Part shown: positions 13,568 to 20,796 of the stretch, in pieces
How positions within the stretch are numbered: position 1 is the first letter of the stretch
Layout of the letters: each line of letters begins with the position of its first letter
The notes under the pieces: model-generated
Database searches by the model: none
What the model saw: only the letters and a program-made list of their open reading frames with translations
Told to the model about the DNA's origin: nothing
Assembly: GCA_937996535.1 (NCBI GenBank)
Contig: CALKVF010000032.1
Span: 1-22,632, forward strand
Source of the DNA: an uncultured Novosphingobium sp.
Lineage (GTDB): Bacteria; Pseudomonadota; Alphaproteobacteria; Sphingomonadales; Sphingomonadaceae
DNA: 22,632 nucleotides
Direction of reading: 5' to 3'
Program-made: the position numbers and the translations under genes

Positions 13568-14329
13568 TCAGCCGCGCGCGGGCAGCCCGGCGGCACGCAA
13601 TGCGGCGTGGGCCTCGGCAATGGTGTGCTTGCCGAAATGGAAGATCGAGGCGGCCAGCACTGCGCTGGCATGGCCCTTGGCCACCCCTTCGACGAGGTGT
13701 TGAAGGCTGCCAACCCCGCCGCTGGCGATCACCGGTACGGCCACTGCATCGGCGATGGTGCGGGTCAGTTCGAGATCGTAGCCGGCCTGGGTGCCATCGC
13801 CGTCCATCGACGTGACCAGCAGTTCGCCCGCGCCGAGTTCCGCCAGCCGCACTGCATGGTCAACCGCGTCGATCCCGGTGGGCTTGCGCCCGCCGTGGGT
13901 GAAGATTTCCCAGTTGCCGCGCGGCGTGCGGCGCGCATCGACCGAGGCGACCACGCACTGGCTGCCGAACTTCTCGGCGATTTCGGCGACCACTTCGGGC
14001 CGGCTGACCGCGGCGGAATTGACCGCGACCTTGTCGGCGCCGGCGAGCAGCAGCGCGCGGGCATCCTCGGCGCTGCGCACTCCGCCGCCGACCGTCAGCG
14101 GCATGAAGCAGACCTCGGCGGTGCGGCGCACCACGTCGAGCAGCGTGCCGCGCCCTTCGTGGCTGGCGGAAATGTCGAGAAAGCACAGTTCGTCGGCCCC
14201 GGCCGCGTCATAGGCGCGGGCCTGTTCGACCGGATCGCCGGCATCCTTGAGGTCGACGAAGTTGACGCCCTTGACCACGCGGCCATCGCGCACATCGAGA
14301 CAGGGAATGACGCGGACGCGGACGGTCAT
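13568..14329 (-). CDS. hisF: imidazole glycerol phosphate synthase, cyclase subunit HisF
   Basis: HisF is the beta/alpha-barrel subunit that uses ammonia from HisH to convert PRFAR to imidazole glycerol phosphate and AICAR. The 253-residue protein shows the standard blocks: RVIPCLDVRDGRVVKGVNF with catalytic D12, ELCFLDISAS, PLTVGGGVRS, KVAVNSAAV, VVASVDARR with D131, ELLVTSMDGDGTQAGYD, and the C-terminal PVIASGGVGSLQHLVEG and ASAVLAASIFHFG phosphate-binding loops. The length is typical. The ATG at 14329 lies 10 bases after the hisA stop. The PEP-CTERM gene follows after 44 bases, which contain a short GTCCCG/CGGGAC hairpin at 13535-13549. Confidence 0.98.
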   Translation of the reverse strand: MTVRVRVIPCLDVRDGRVVKGVNFVDLKDAGDPVEQARAYDAAGADELCFLDISASHEGRGTLLDVVRRTAEVCFMPLTVGGGVRSAEDARALLLAGADKVAVNSAAVSRPEVVAEIAEKFGSQCVVASVDARRTPRGNWEIFTHGGRKPTGIDAVDHAVRLAELGAGELLVTSMDGDGTQAGYDLELTRTIADAVAVPVIASGGVGSLQHLVEGVAKGHASAVLAASIFHFGKHTIAEAHAALRAAGLPARG

Positions 14330-14339
14330 GACGGCGGCC

Positions 14340-15068
14340 TCAGCTCCGGCTGGCGATGGCGATCGCGGCGGCGAGATCGAGCCGCCCTTCGAACAGGGCG
14401 CGGCCCGTGATCACGCCTTCGATCCCGTCAGCGGCGTGGAGCGCGAGCACGTTGATGTCGTCGATCCCCTTGACCCCGCCCGAGGCGATCACCGGGATAT
14501 CGACCCGGCGTGCGAGATCGACCGTGGCCTCGATGTTGACGCCCTTGAGCAGCCCGTCGCGGCCGATGTCGGTGAACAGCAGGCTGGCAACGCCGGCGTC
14601 TTCAAAGCGGCGGGCCATGTCGGTCACCGGCACGTCGGACAGCGCGGCCCAGCCTTCGGTGGCGACCATCCCGTCGCGGGCATCGACCGCCACGACGATC
14701 CCGCCGGGAAATTCGCGCGCCATGTCCTTCACGAACTGCGGATCCTTGAGCGCGGCGGTGCCCATCACCACGCGCGCCACGCCAAGATCGAACCAGCCGG
14801 TCACCGCTTCGCGGGTGCGGATCCCGCCGCCGAGCTGGACGTGGCTGGGGAACACCTCAAGGATGCCTTCCACCGCCTCGCGGTTTTCGGCGCGGCCGGC
14901 GAACGACCCGTCGAGATCGACGACGTGGAGGTATTGCGAGCCAGCCTCGGCAAACAGCATGGCCTGGGCGGCGGGATTGTCACCGTAGACGGTGGCGCGG
15001 TCCATATCGCCTTCAGCGAGGCGCACGACCTGCCCACCTTTGAGGTCGATGGCGGGAAAAACGATCAT
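14340..15068 (-). CDS. hisA: HisA, ProFAR isomerase
   Basis: HisA isomerises ProFAR to PRFAR, the step before HisHF. The 242-residue beta/alpha-barrel has MIVFPAIDLKGGQVVRL with catalytic D8, YLHVVDLDGSF, VQLGGGIRT, VVMGTAALKDP, IVVAVDARDG with D129, and the phosphate-binding PVIASGGVKGIDD and GVITGRALFEG. The start at 15068 is 1 base past the hisH stop. The longer open frame to 15155 overlaps hisH and has no family support. It is a paralogue of HisF, as expected. Confidence 0.98.
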   Translation of the reverse strand: MIVFPAIDLKGGQVVRLAEGDMDRATVYGDNPAAQAMLFAEAGSQYLHVVDLDGSFAGRAENREAVEGILEVFPSHVQLGGGIRTREAVTGWFDLGVARVVMGTAALKDPQFVKDMAREFPGGIVVAVDARDGMVATEGWAALSDVPVTDMARRFEDAGVASLLFTDIGRDGLLKGVNIEATVDLARRVDIPVIASGGVKGIDDINVLALHAADGIEGVITGRALFEGRLDLAAAIAIASRS

Positions 15069-15069
15069 C

Positions 15070-15690
15070 TTACGGTTTCCAGTCGAGGAAATTGGCGAGG
15101 AGCGCGAGCCCGTAAGCCTGGCTCTTTTCGGGATGGAACTGGACGCCCACCACATTGCCCTGCGCCACGGCCGCGACCAGCCCGCCGCCGTGATCGGTCA
15201 TCGCCGCGACATGGCGGCCGTCTTCGGGGACGAAGTGATAGGAATGGAGGAAATAGGCCTCACGCGGCTCGATCAGCGGGGCGTGGGGCGCGGGAATCAC
15301 GTCGTTCCAGCCCATGTGCGGGATCTTGATCGCGGGATCGGTGCGCTCGATCTTGCACACTTCGCCCGGGATCCAGCCAAGCCCCTGGGTCACCCCATGC
15401 TCAACCCCGCGCGAGGCGAGCAGCTGCATTCCGACGCAAATGCCCAGGAACGGCGCGCCGCCCACCAGCACGCGCTCGGACAGGGCTTCTTCCATCCCGG
15501 CAATCGCGCGCAGCCCTTCGGCGCAGGCCTTGAAGCTGCCGACGCCCGGCAGGACGATGCGATCGGCCGCACGCACCACGTCGGCATCGGCGGTTAGCGT
15601 CACGCCCTCGGCCCCGGCGGCCTTGAGCGCGTTTGCGACCGAGTGGAGGTTGCCCGCGCCGTAATCAATCAGCGCGAGAACGTCAGCCAC
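15070..15690 (-). CDS. hisH: imidazole glycerol phosphate synthase, glutamine amidotransferase subunit HisH
   Basis: HisH hydrolyses glutamine and channels ammonia to HisF. The 206-residue class I amidotransferase has the triad C85 (FLGICVGMQLL), H186 and E188 (GVQFHPEKS), with an N-terminal ALIDYGAGNLHSVANAL. The start is a GTG at 15690: it has AAGGG 8 bases upstream and gives MADVLALIDYG, whereas the longer frame to 15768 lies within hisB. The GTG overlaps the end of hisB by 8 bases, indicating translational coupling. Confidence 0.97.
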   Translation of the reverse strand: MADVLALIDYGAGNLHSVANALKAAGAEGVTLTADADVVRAADRIVLPGVGSFKACAEGLRAIAGMEEALSERVLVGGAPFLGICVGMQLLASRGVEHGVTQGLGWIPGEVCKIERTDPAIKIPHMGWNDVIPAPHAPLIEPREAYFLHSYHFVPEDGRHVAAMTDHGGGLVAAVAQGNVVGVQFHPEKSQAYGLALLANFLDWKP

Positions 15691-16276
15691 CGAGCTGGCC
15701 CTTGGTGCTGGGGACCGCGCCCTGCTTGCGCGGATCGAGTTCCACCGCGGCGCGCATCGCCCGGGCAAAGCCCTTGAAGATGCCTTCGCAGATGTGGTGG
15801 TTGTTGGTGCCGTAGAGCAGTTCGATGTGCAGCGTGATGCCCACCGCCTGGGCGATCGACTGGAACCAGTGCTCGAACAGCTCGGTATCCATTTCGCCGA
15901 GGCGTTCCTGGGTGAAGCCGGCGTTCCACACCAGCCACGGGCGCCCCGAAATGTCGAGCACGACGCGGCTCAGCGCCTCGTCCATCGCCGAATGGGCCTC
16001 GCCGTAACGGCCGATCCCGCCCTTGTCGCCAAGCGCCTGGGCAATCGCCTGGCCGATCGCGATGGCGCTGTCCTCGGTGGTGTGGTGCTGGTCGACGTGG
16101 AGATCGCCGTTCACCTTGCAGGTGATGTCGATCAGCGAGTGACGGCTGAACTGTTCGATCATGTGATCGAGGAAGCCGATCCCGGTGGCCACGTCATAGC
16201 GGCCGGTCCCGTCGAGGTTCACTTCGACGAGAATGTCGGTTTCGTGAGTCTTGCGGGCGATCCGACCTGTGCGCAT
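15683..16276 (-). CDS. hisB: imidazoleglycerol-phosphate dehydratase HisB (single-function)
   Basis: HisB dehydrates imidazole glycerol phosphate to imidazole acetol phosphate. The 197-residue protein is the stand-alone dehydratase, without the histidinol-phosphatase domain of the enterobacterial fusion. The manganese-binding signatures are present: H60-V-D62-Q-H64-H65-T-T-E68-D69, FLDHMIEQFSRH near 35-46, and the second set GTNNHHICEGIFKGFARAM near the C-terminus. The start at 16276 (MRTGRIARKTHETDI) fits the family. No Shine-Dalgarno is visible, and a candidate -10 element lies only 9 bases upstream, so the mRNA may be almost leaderless. It is the first gene of the minus-strand his cluster and divergent from sspB. 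Confidence 0.98.
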   Translation of the reverse strand: MRTGRIARKTHETDILVEVNLDGTGRYDVATGIGFLDHMIEQFSRHSLIDITCKVNGDLHVDQHHTTEDSAIAIGQAIAQALGDKGGIGRYGEAHSAMDEALSRVVLDISGRPWLVWNAGFTQERLGEMDTELFEHWFQSIAQAVGITLHIELLYGTNNHHICEGIFKGFARAMRAAVELDPRKQGAVPSTKGQLGG

Positions 16277-16283
16277 GAGGCTG

Positions 16284-16312
16284 GCCTATAGGCTGGAATC
16301 GCACGGGCGCAA
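16284..16312 (-). promoter_or_regulatory. candidate hisB promoter with palindrome
   Basis: On the minus strand TTGCGC (about 16312-16307) is followed after 16 bases by TATAGG (16290-16285), a plausible sigma-70-type promoter. The -10 element lies inside the perfect palindrome GCCTATAGGC (16284-16293). Transcription would begin within a few bases of the hisB ATG at 16276. This was read by eye and no start-site data are available. Confidence 0.3.
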
Positions 16313-16369
16313 TCCTTTTGCGCCGCCTTCCCCCTTGACCCTGCGCGGTCGCAGCGCCACTTGAAGGAC

Positions 16370-16855
16370 ATGGACGAAGAAACCACCGACAGCCTGATCC
16401 CCTACGACGAAATCGTGCAGGAGGCCCTGCGCGCCGTGGTCGGCCGGGTGCTGGGCCAGGTCGTGGACGCCGGCGGCACACTGCCGGGCGACCATCATTT
16501 CTACATCACCTTCAAGACCGGGGCGCCGGGTGTCGACATTCCGCGCCACCTCGTCGAACGCTTCCCCGATGAAATGACCATCGTGCTCCAGAACAAGTTC
16601 TGGGAGCTGACGGTCGAGCCTGATTATTTCTCGGTCGGGCTGTCGTTCAACCAGATCCCGAGCAAGCTGGTGATCCCGTTCGCCGCGATCACCGCCTTCG
16701 TCGATCCGGCGGTCGATTTCGGGCTGCAGTTCCAGGCCGTGGCCACCGAAGCCGGCTTTGCCGCCGACCCGGTCGAGGACGACGAACGCCCCGAACCGGT
16801 CACCACCGACGATGGCTCCAACGTGGTCACCGTGGATTTCGGGCGCAAGAAGTAG
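16370..16855 (+). CDS. sspB: SspB-family ClpXP proteolysis adaptor (alphaproteobacterial type)
   Basis: SspB tethers ssrA-tagged proteins to the ClpXP protease. This 161-residue protein has a folded substrate-binding domain (about 10-125) with IPYDEIVQEALRAVVGRVL, HHFYITFKTGAPGVDIP, PDEMTIVLQNKFWELTVEPD and FSVGLSFNQIPSKLVIPFAA. An acidic flexible linker follows (about 132-150), then a short C-terminal tail, NVVTVDFGRKK, in the position of the ClpX-binding motif. The order domain-linker-tail is that of SspB. An in-frame TTG at 16361 is an alternative start; the ATG at 16370 has AAGGA unusually close (about one base), so the start is uncertain. It is divergent from hisB and followed 4 bases later by an unknown small gene. 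Confidence 0.9.
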   Translation: MDEETTDSLIPYDEIVQEALRAVVGRVLGQVVDAGGTLPGDHHFYITFKTGAPGVDIPRHLVERFPDEMTIVLQNKFWELTVEPDYFSVGLSFNQIPSKLVIPFAAITAFVDPAVDFGLQFQAVATEAGFAADPVEDDERPEPVTTDDGSNVVTVDFGRKK

Positions 16856-16859
16856 GCCG

Positions 16860-17171
16860 ATGGCCAGCAACAAGCTCCTTGCCGAGATCCTGCGCAAGGG
16901 CGGCGGCAAGCTGCTCAACGCCGCGATCGACAAGGTGCTGCCGGTGGCCGCTGCCGCCGAAGCGGTCAGTGATGCCGCTGCTCCGGCCAAGCCCAAAAAG
17001 TCGCTGATCGGCGGGGTTGCCGGCGCGATGGCGGTGCGGCTGGCCACCCGTTCGGTGCCCGGCGCGATCGTGGTTGGCAGCTCGCTGCTGGCCAAGCGGC
17101 TGTACGACCGGCGCCATGCCCGGCGCGCCGCCAAGGCGACCACTCGCGGAAAAGACGCGCCCAAGACTTGA
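16860..17171 (+). CDS. unknown 103-residue basic protein between sspB and gmk
   Basis: I do not recognise this family. The product starts MASNKLLAEILRKGGGKLLN, has an alanine-rich middle (VLPVAAAAEAVSDAAAPAKP) and a moderately hydrophobic glycine/alanine stretch, LIGGVAGAMAVRLATRSVPG (about 52-71), running into IVVGSSLLAKRLYDRRHARR. It ends in a very basic tail (RRAAKATTRGKDAPKT). It may be membrane-associated, with a positive cytoplasmic end, but the hydrophobic run is interrupted by arginines. It begins 4 bases after the sspB stop and ends 31 bases before gmk, so it is very likely expressed with both. The tight spacing and coding-like composition argue that it is real. Confidence 0.65.
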   Translation: MASNKLLAEILRKGGGKLLNAAIDKVLPVAAAAEAVSDAAAPAKPKKSLIGGVAGAMAVRLATRSVPGAIVVGSSLLAKRLYDRRHARRAAKATTRGKDAPKT

Positions 17172-17202
17172 TCTGCAGGGCCCAGATGCGCGATTGGAGC
17201 GC

Positions 17203-17844
<642 letters not shown>

Positions 17845-17848
17845 GCGA

Positions 17849-18748
17849 TCAGGGCCGCCCGGCCCGCGCCGCGCCCACTTCGCTGACCAGCACCTTGCCC
17901 TTGGGGGCCTTGGCCGCTTCCGTCGCATCCGAGCTTGGCGCGACCAGCATGAACAGGTGGCGGCCTTCGGGCCCGCCGAGCATGCAGGCGTAGCAGGGCA
18001 AGTCGCCGGTCGAGATCACCTCCAGCACTTCGCCGCCCGCGCCGATCCGGGCACATTCGGGAGCGAGCGGGTTGGCGATCCACACCGCGCCGGCGCTATC
18101 AAGGCAGATGCCATCGGGCACACGCGGCCAGGTCGGGGCCCATTCGCGGCGGTTCGCAAGGGTGCCGTCCGCGCCGATGTCGAGCGCGGTGAGCGTGCCG
18201 CCCAGCGTTTCACCCAGGATCAGCGTCTGGCCATCGGGGGTGATGACCATGCCGTTAGGGAAAGAAAAGCGTTCGCCTGGAGCGGCATCGCTGACGCGGC
18301 CGTCAGGCTGCACCAGCGCGAGGCAGGTGCGGGGATGATCGGCGATTACGCTCTCGGCCCCGCGTGCGTGGATTTCGGCATCCAGATCGAAGCCGAAGTT
18401 GCCGACATAGGCCCGGCCCTGCCGATCTACGACCATATCGTTGCACAGGAAGGCGGAGTGTTCTGCCAGATCGGCGTGGAGTTCAAACCGCCCGTCGGGC
18501 CAGCGCCGCCAAAGCTGGCGCAGTTCCATCCGCACCACCAGCAGCGAGCCATCGGGCATCCAGCCGAGGCCCGAGGGACGGCCTTCGACGTCGAGTTCGG
18601 TGCGCAGGTTGCCGGCCAGATCGACCGAGCAGACCCGGTGCGAATAGAAGTCCGAAAACCACAGGCGCCCGCCCGCACCATCGTCATGCCAGCGCGGCCC
18701 CTCGCCAAAGTAGATGCCTTCTACCAGGGTGGAGACCGCGCTGCTCAT
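17849..18748 (-). CDS. SMP-30/gluconolactonase/LRE family protein
   Basis: This 299-residue protein resembles the six-bladed beta-propeller lactonases (SMP-30, gluconolactonase, regucalcin). Likely divalent-metal ligands are in place: E16 (FGEGPRW), N103 (FLCNDMVVD), N165 (FPNGMVITPDG) and D212 (VPDGICLDSAG). Further blades read GRLWFSDFYSHRVCSVD and EGRPSGLGWMPDGSLLVV. Family members hydrolyse sugar or other lactones; the substrate cannot be told. No signal peptide is visible from the start at 18748, which is 1 base past the dehydrogenase stop; the frame to 18862 lies within that upstream gene. It is the last gene of the acyl-CoA dehydrogenase operon, which suggests a lactone or cyclic-ester intermediate in the pathway, but this is inference. 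Confidence 0.88.
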   Translation of the reverse strand: MSSAVSTLVEGIYFGEGPRWHDDGAGGRLWFSDFYSHRVCSVDLAGNLRTELDVEGRPSGLGWMPDGSLLVVRMELRQLWRRWPDGRFELHADLAEHSAFLCNDMVVDRQGRAYVGNFGFDLDAEIHARGAESVIADHPRTCLALVQPDGRVSDAAPGERFSFPNGMVITPDGQTLILGETLGGTLTALDIGADGTLANRREWAPTWPRVPDGICLDSAGAVWIANPLAPECARIGAGGEVLEVISTGDLPCYACMLGGPEGRHLFMLVAPSSDATEAAKAPKGKVLVSEVGAARAGRP

Positions 18749-18749
18749 G

Positions 18750-19571
18750 TCAGTGCCCGTCGCCCGAGGGATCCTGGAAGCTCTCCGGGATCCACGCGTT
18801 GACGATGCCGCCATCGATCGGGATCGTGGTGCCAACCACATAGTCGCCCGCGCGGCTGGCAAGGTAGATCGCCCCGCCGGCGATATCCTCGGCCACGCCG
18901 ACGCGCTTGTAGGGGATGCCCTTGGCCGAACCTTCGGGATTCTTGGCCGCGGCCTTGTTCATTTCGCTCGGATAGGCGCCCGGCGCGATGCAGGTGGCAA
19001 CGATGTTGTCCTTGATCAGCCGCGCGGCCATGCGCTTGGTCAGGTGGATCACCGCCGCCTTCGAGGCCTGGTAGGAATAGGTTTCCCACGGGTTGGGGCG
19101 CAGCCCGTCGATCGAGGCGATGTTGATCACCTTGGCCGGACGGTCAAACCGGCCCGCGGCCTTCAGCAGCGGGTGCAGCTTCTGGGTGAGGAAGAACAGC
19201 GACTTGACGTTGAGGTCCATGACCTTGTCCCAGCCCGCTTCGGGGAACTGGTCAAATTCGGTGCCCCAGGCAGCCCCGGCGTTGTTGATCAGCACATCGA
19301 GGCGGCTTTCGCGCGCGGCGAGTTCTTCGGCGAGGCGCTTGATCTCGTCCATCTGCGAAAGATCGCCCGGCAGGCCGATCACCTTGCCGGGGTACTGCGC
19401 GTCGAATTCGGCGATCGTTTCGGCCATCTGCTCGCGCTTGCGGGCGGTGATGTAGACCTTTTCGGCACCGGCCGCGAGGAAGCCCTCGACCAGCATCTTG
19501 CCGATCCCGCGGCTGCCGCCGGTGATCAGCGCGATCTTGCCTTCAAGGCTGAACAGCTTGGAAAAATCCAT
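18750..19571 (-). CDS. short-chain dehydrogenase/reductase (SDR)
   Basis: This 273-residue classical SDR has the NAD(P)-binding TGGSRGIG (17-24), NNAG (96-99), N121, S153 (NIASIDG) and the catalytic Y167-x-x-x-K171. ITARKR after beta-strand 2, with a basic residue where NADP enzymes carry one, hints at NADP(H) but is not decisive. The C-terminus has GVAEDIAGGAIYLASR and the usual GTTIPIDGG. The alcohol or ketone substrate is unknown. The ATG at 19571 has AGGAG 8 bases upstream; an in-frame TTG at 19589 is less likely. The upstream acyl-CoA dehydrogenase gene ends 14 bases before this ATG and the lactonase-like gene starts 1 base after its stop, so the three form one unit. Confidence 0.93.
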   Translation of the reverse strand: MDFSKLFSLEGKIALITGGSRGIGKMLVEGFLAAGAEKVYITARKREQMAETIAEFDAQYPGKVIGLPGDLSQMDEIKRLAEELAARESRLDVLINNAGAAWGTEFDQFPEAGWDKVMDLNVKSLFFLTQKLHPLLKAAGRFDRPAKVINIASIDGLRPNPWETYSYQASKAAVIHLTKRMAARLIKDNIVATCIAPGAYPSEMNKAAAKNPEGSAKGIPYKRVGVAEDIAGGAIYLASRAGDYVVGTTIPIDGGIVNAWIPESFQDPSGDGH

Positions 19572-19585
19572 CGGTCCTGCTCCTC

Positions 19586-20725
19586 TCAATAGCCGCTGAG
19601 CCGGGCGACACGCTCGGCATGGTAATAGACATCGCCCATGAACTCGGCGAGCGCACGGTCACGCTTCATGTAGAGGCCGATGTCGTATTCGTCGGTCATG
19701 CCGATCCCGCCGTGCATCTGCACGCCTTCCTTGACCGCGAGTGCGGCAGCCTTGCCCGCCTTGGCCTTCGCGACCGAGACCATCAGCTCGGCCTTTTCGC
19801 TGCCAGCATCGAGCAGCTGCTGGGCCTTGATCACCACGGCGCGGGCGATCTCGATCTCGGAATAGAGATGCGCGGCGCGGTGCTGGAGGGCCTGGAATTC
19901 ACCGATCAGACGCCCAAACTGCTTGCGCTGCTTGAGGTAGGTGGTGGTCATGTCGAACGAGCCGCCGGCAACCCCGAGGCTTTCCGCCGCCGCGCCGATC
20001 CGGCCCGCGGCCAGCACCTTGTTCAGCAGGTCGCGCCCGCCATCGACTTCGCCGATCACCGCATCGGCATCGAGCTGGACATTGTCGAGCTTGACGTGGG
20101 TGGCGACCGAACTGTCGACCAGCCGCACCGCATCCTGCGACAGGCCGGCCACATCCTTGGGCACGGCGAACAGGGTGATCCCGGCATCGTCGTCGTCATT
20201 GCCCGCGGTGCGCGCGGCAACCACCAGCATGTCGGCCGAGCCGCCGTGGACCACGAAGGCCTTGCTGCCCGACAGCGAGAAGCCATTGCCCGAGCGCACC
20301 GCGCGGGTCTTGATCCGTTCGGGGCGGTGCTTGGCGCCTTCGTCGATCGCGACGGCGAACACCGCATCACCCGAGAGCAGGCCCGGCAGGTAACGGCCCT
20401 TGAGTTCGGCGCTGGCCGCGCCCAGCGCGGTGGCGGCCATGACCGAGCTGGTCAGGAACGGCGAGGGGGTGAGATTGCGGCCGACTTCCTCAAGCACGAT
20501 CCCGGCTTCGACATGGCCCATGCCCAGGCCGCCATCGGCCTCGGCCACGAGCATCCCGGTAAAGCCGAGTTCGGCAAACTGCTTCCACAGCGCATGGCCG
20601 AAGCCATCCTTGCAGTTGATGTCACGGAAATGGCGCAGCTGCTTCGCGATCGCACCTTCTTCGGCCATGAACGGACGGGCGGTATCGGCGAGCATCGCCT
20701 GGTCTTCGGTATGATAGAGCGGCAT
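19586..20725 (-). CDS. acyl-CoA dehydrogenase family protein lacking the catalytic glutamate (probable partner subunit)
   Basis: This 379-residue protein has the acyl-CoA dehydrogenase fold: N-terminal helices with FAELGFTGMLVAEADGGLG, a mid beta domain (GFSLSGSKAFVVHGGSADML), and C-terminal helices with RKQFGRLIGEFQALQHRAAH and VQMHGGIGMTDEYDIGLYMK. At the position of the usual catalytic glutamate (YEGTS in medium-chain enzymes) it reads EFMGDVYYHAERVARL, with Gly364 instead. Paired dehydrogenases in which one subunit lacks the base are known from actinobacterial steroid side-chain degradation, where they form alpha2beta2 enzymes. It has GGGAG upstream of the ATG at 20725 and lies 71 bases after the larger dehydrogenase gene, which keeps the glutamate. 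The family is certain; the pairing is inferred. Confidence 0.92.
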   Translation of the reverse strand: MPLYHTEDQAMLADTARPFMAEEGAIAKQLRHFRDINCKDGFGHALWKQFAELGFTGMLVAEADGGLGMGHVEAGIVLEEVGRNLTPSPFLTSSVMAATALGAASAELKGRYLPGLLSGDAVFAVAIDEGAKHRPERIKTRAVRSGNGFSLSGSKAFVVHGGSADMLVVAARTAGNDDDDAGITLFAVPKDVAGLSQDAVRLVDSSVATHVKLDNVQLDADAVIGEVDGGRDLLNKVLAAGRIGAAAESLGVAGGSFDMTTTYLKQRKQFGRLIGEFQALQHRAAHLYSEIEIARAVVIKAQQLLDAGSEKAELMVSVAKAKAGKAAALAVKEGVQMHGGIGMTDEYDIGLYMKRDRALAEFMGDVYYHAERVARLSGY

Positions 20726-20752
20726 TTCAGGCTCCCTGGAATATCATGGGCG

Positions 20753-20778
20753 GCGCGGCGCCAATGTGGCCGCCGCGC
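20753..20778. repeat. GC-rich hairpin between the two acyl-CoA dehydrogenase genes
   Basis: GCGCGGCG at 20753-20760 pairs perfectly with CGCCGCGC at 20771-20778 across a 10-base loop in the 71-base gap. There is no T tract, so it is unlikely to be a full terminator. It could set the ratio of the two subunits by RNA processing, or be chance in GC-rich sequence. Confidence 0.35.
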
Positions 20779-20796
20779 GCCGAATTGCGGTCTGGG

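Noticed and set aside
14247..15329. 360-codon + frame opposite hisF, hisA and hisH
   Set aside because: It crosses three certain his genes; the open frame follows from codon bias.
16277..16369. Histidine attenuator or His-rich leader peptide upstream of hisB
   Set aside because: The 93-base gap contains no short frame rich in histidine codons and no alternative terminator stems.
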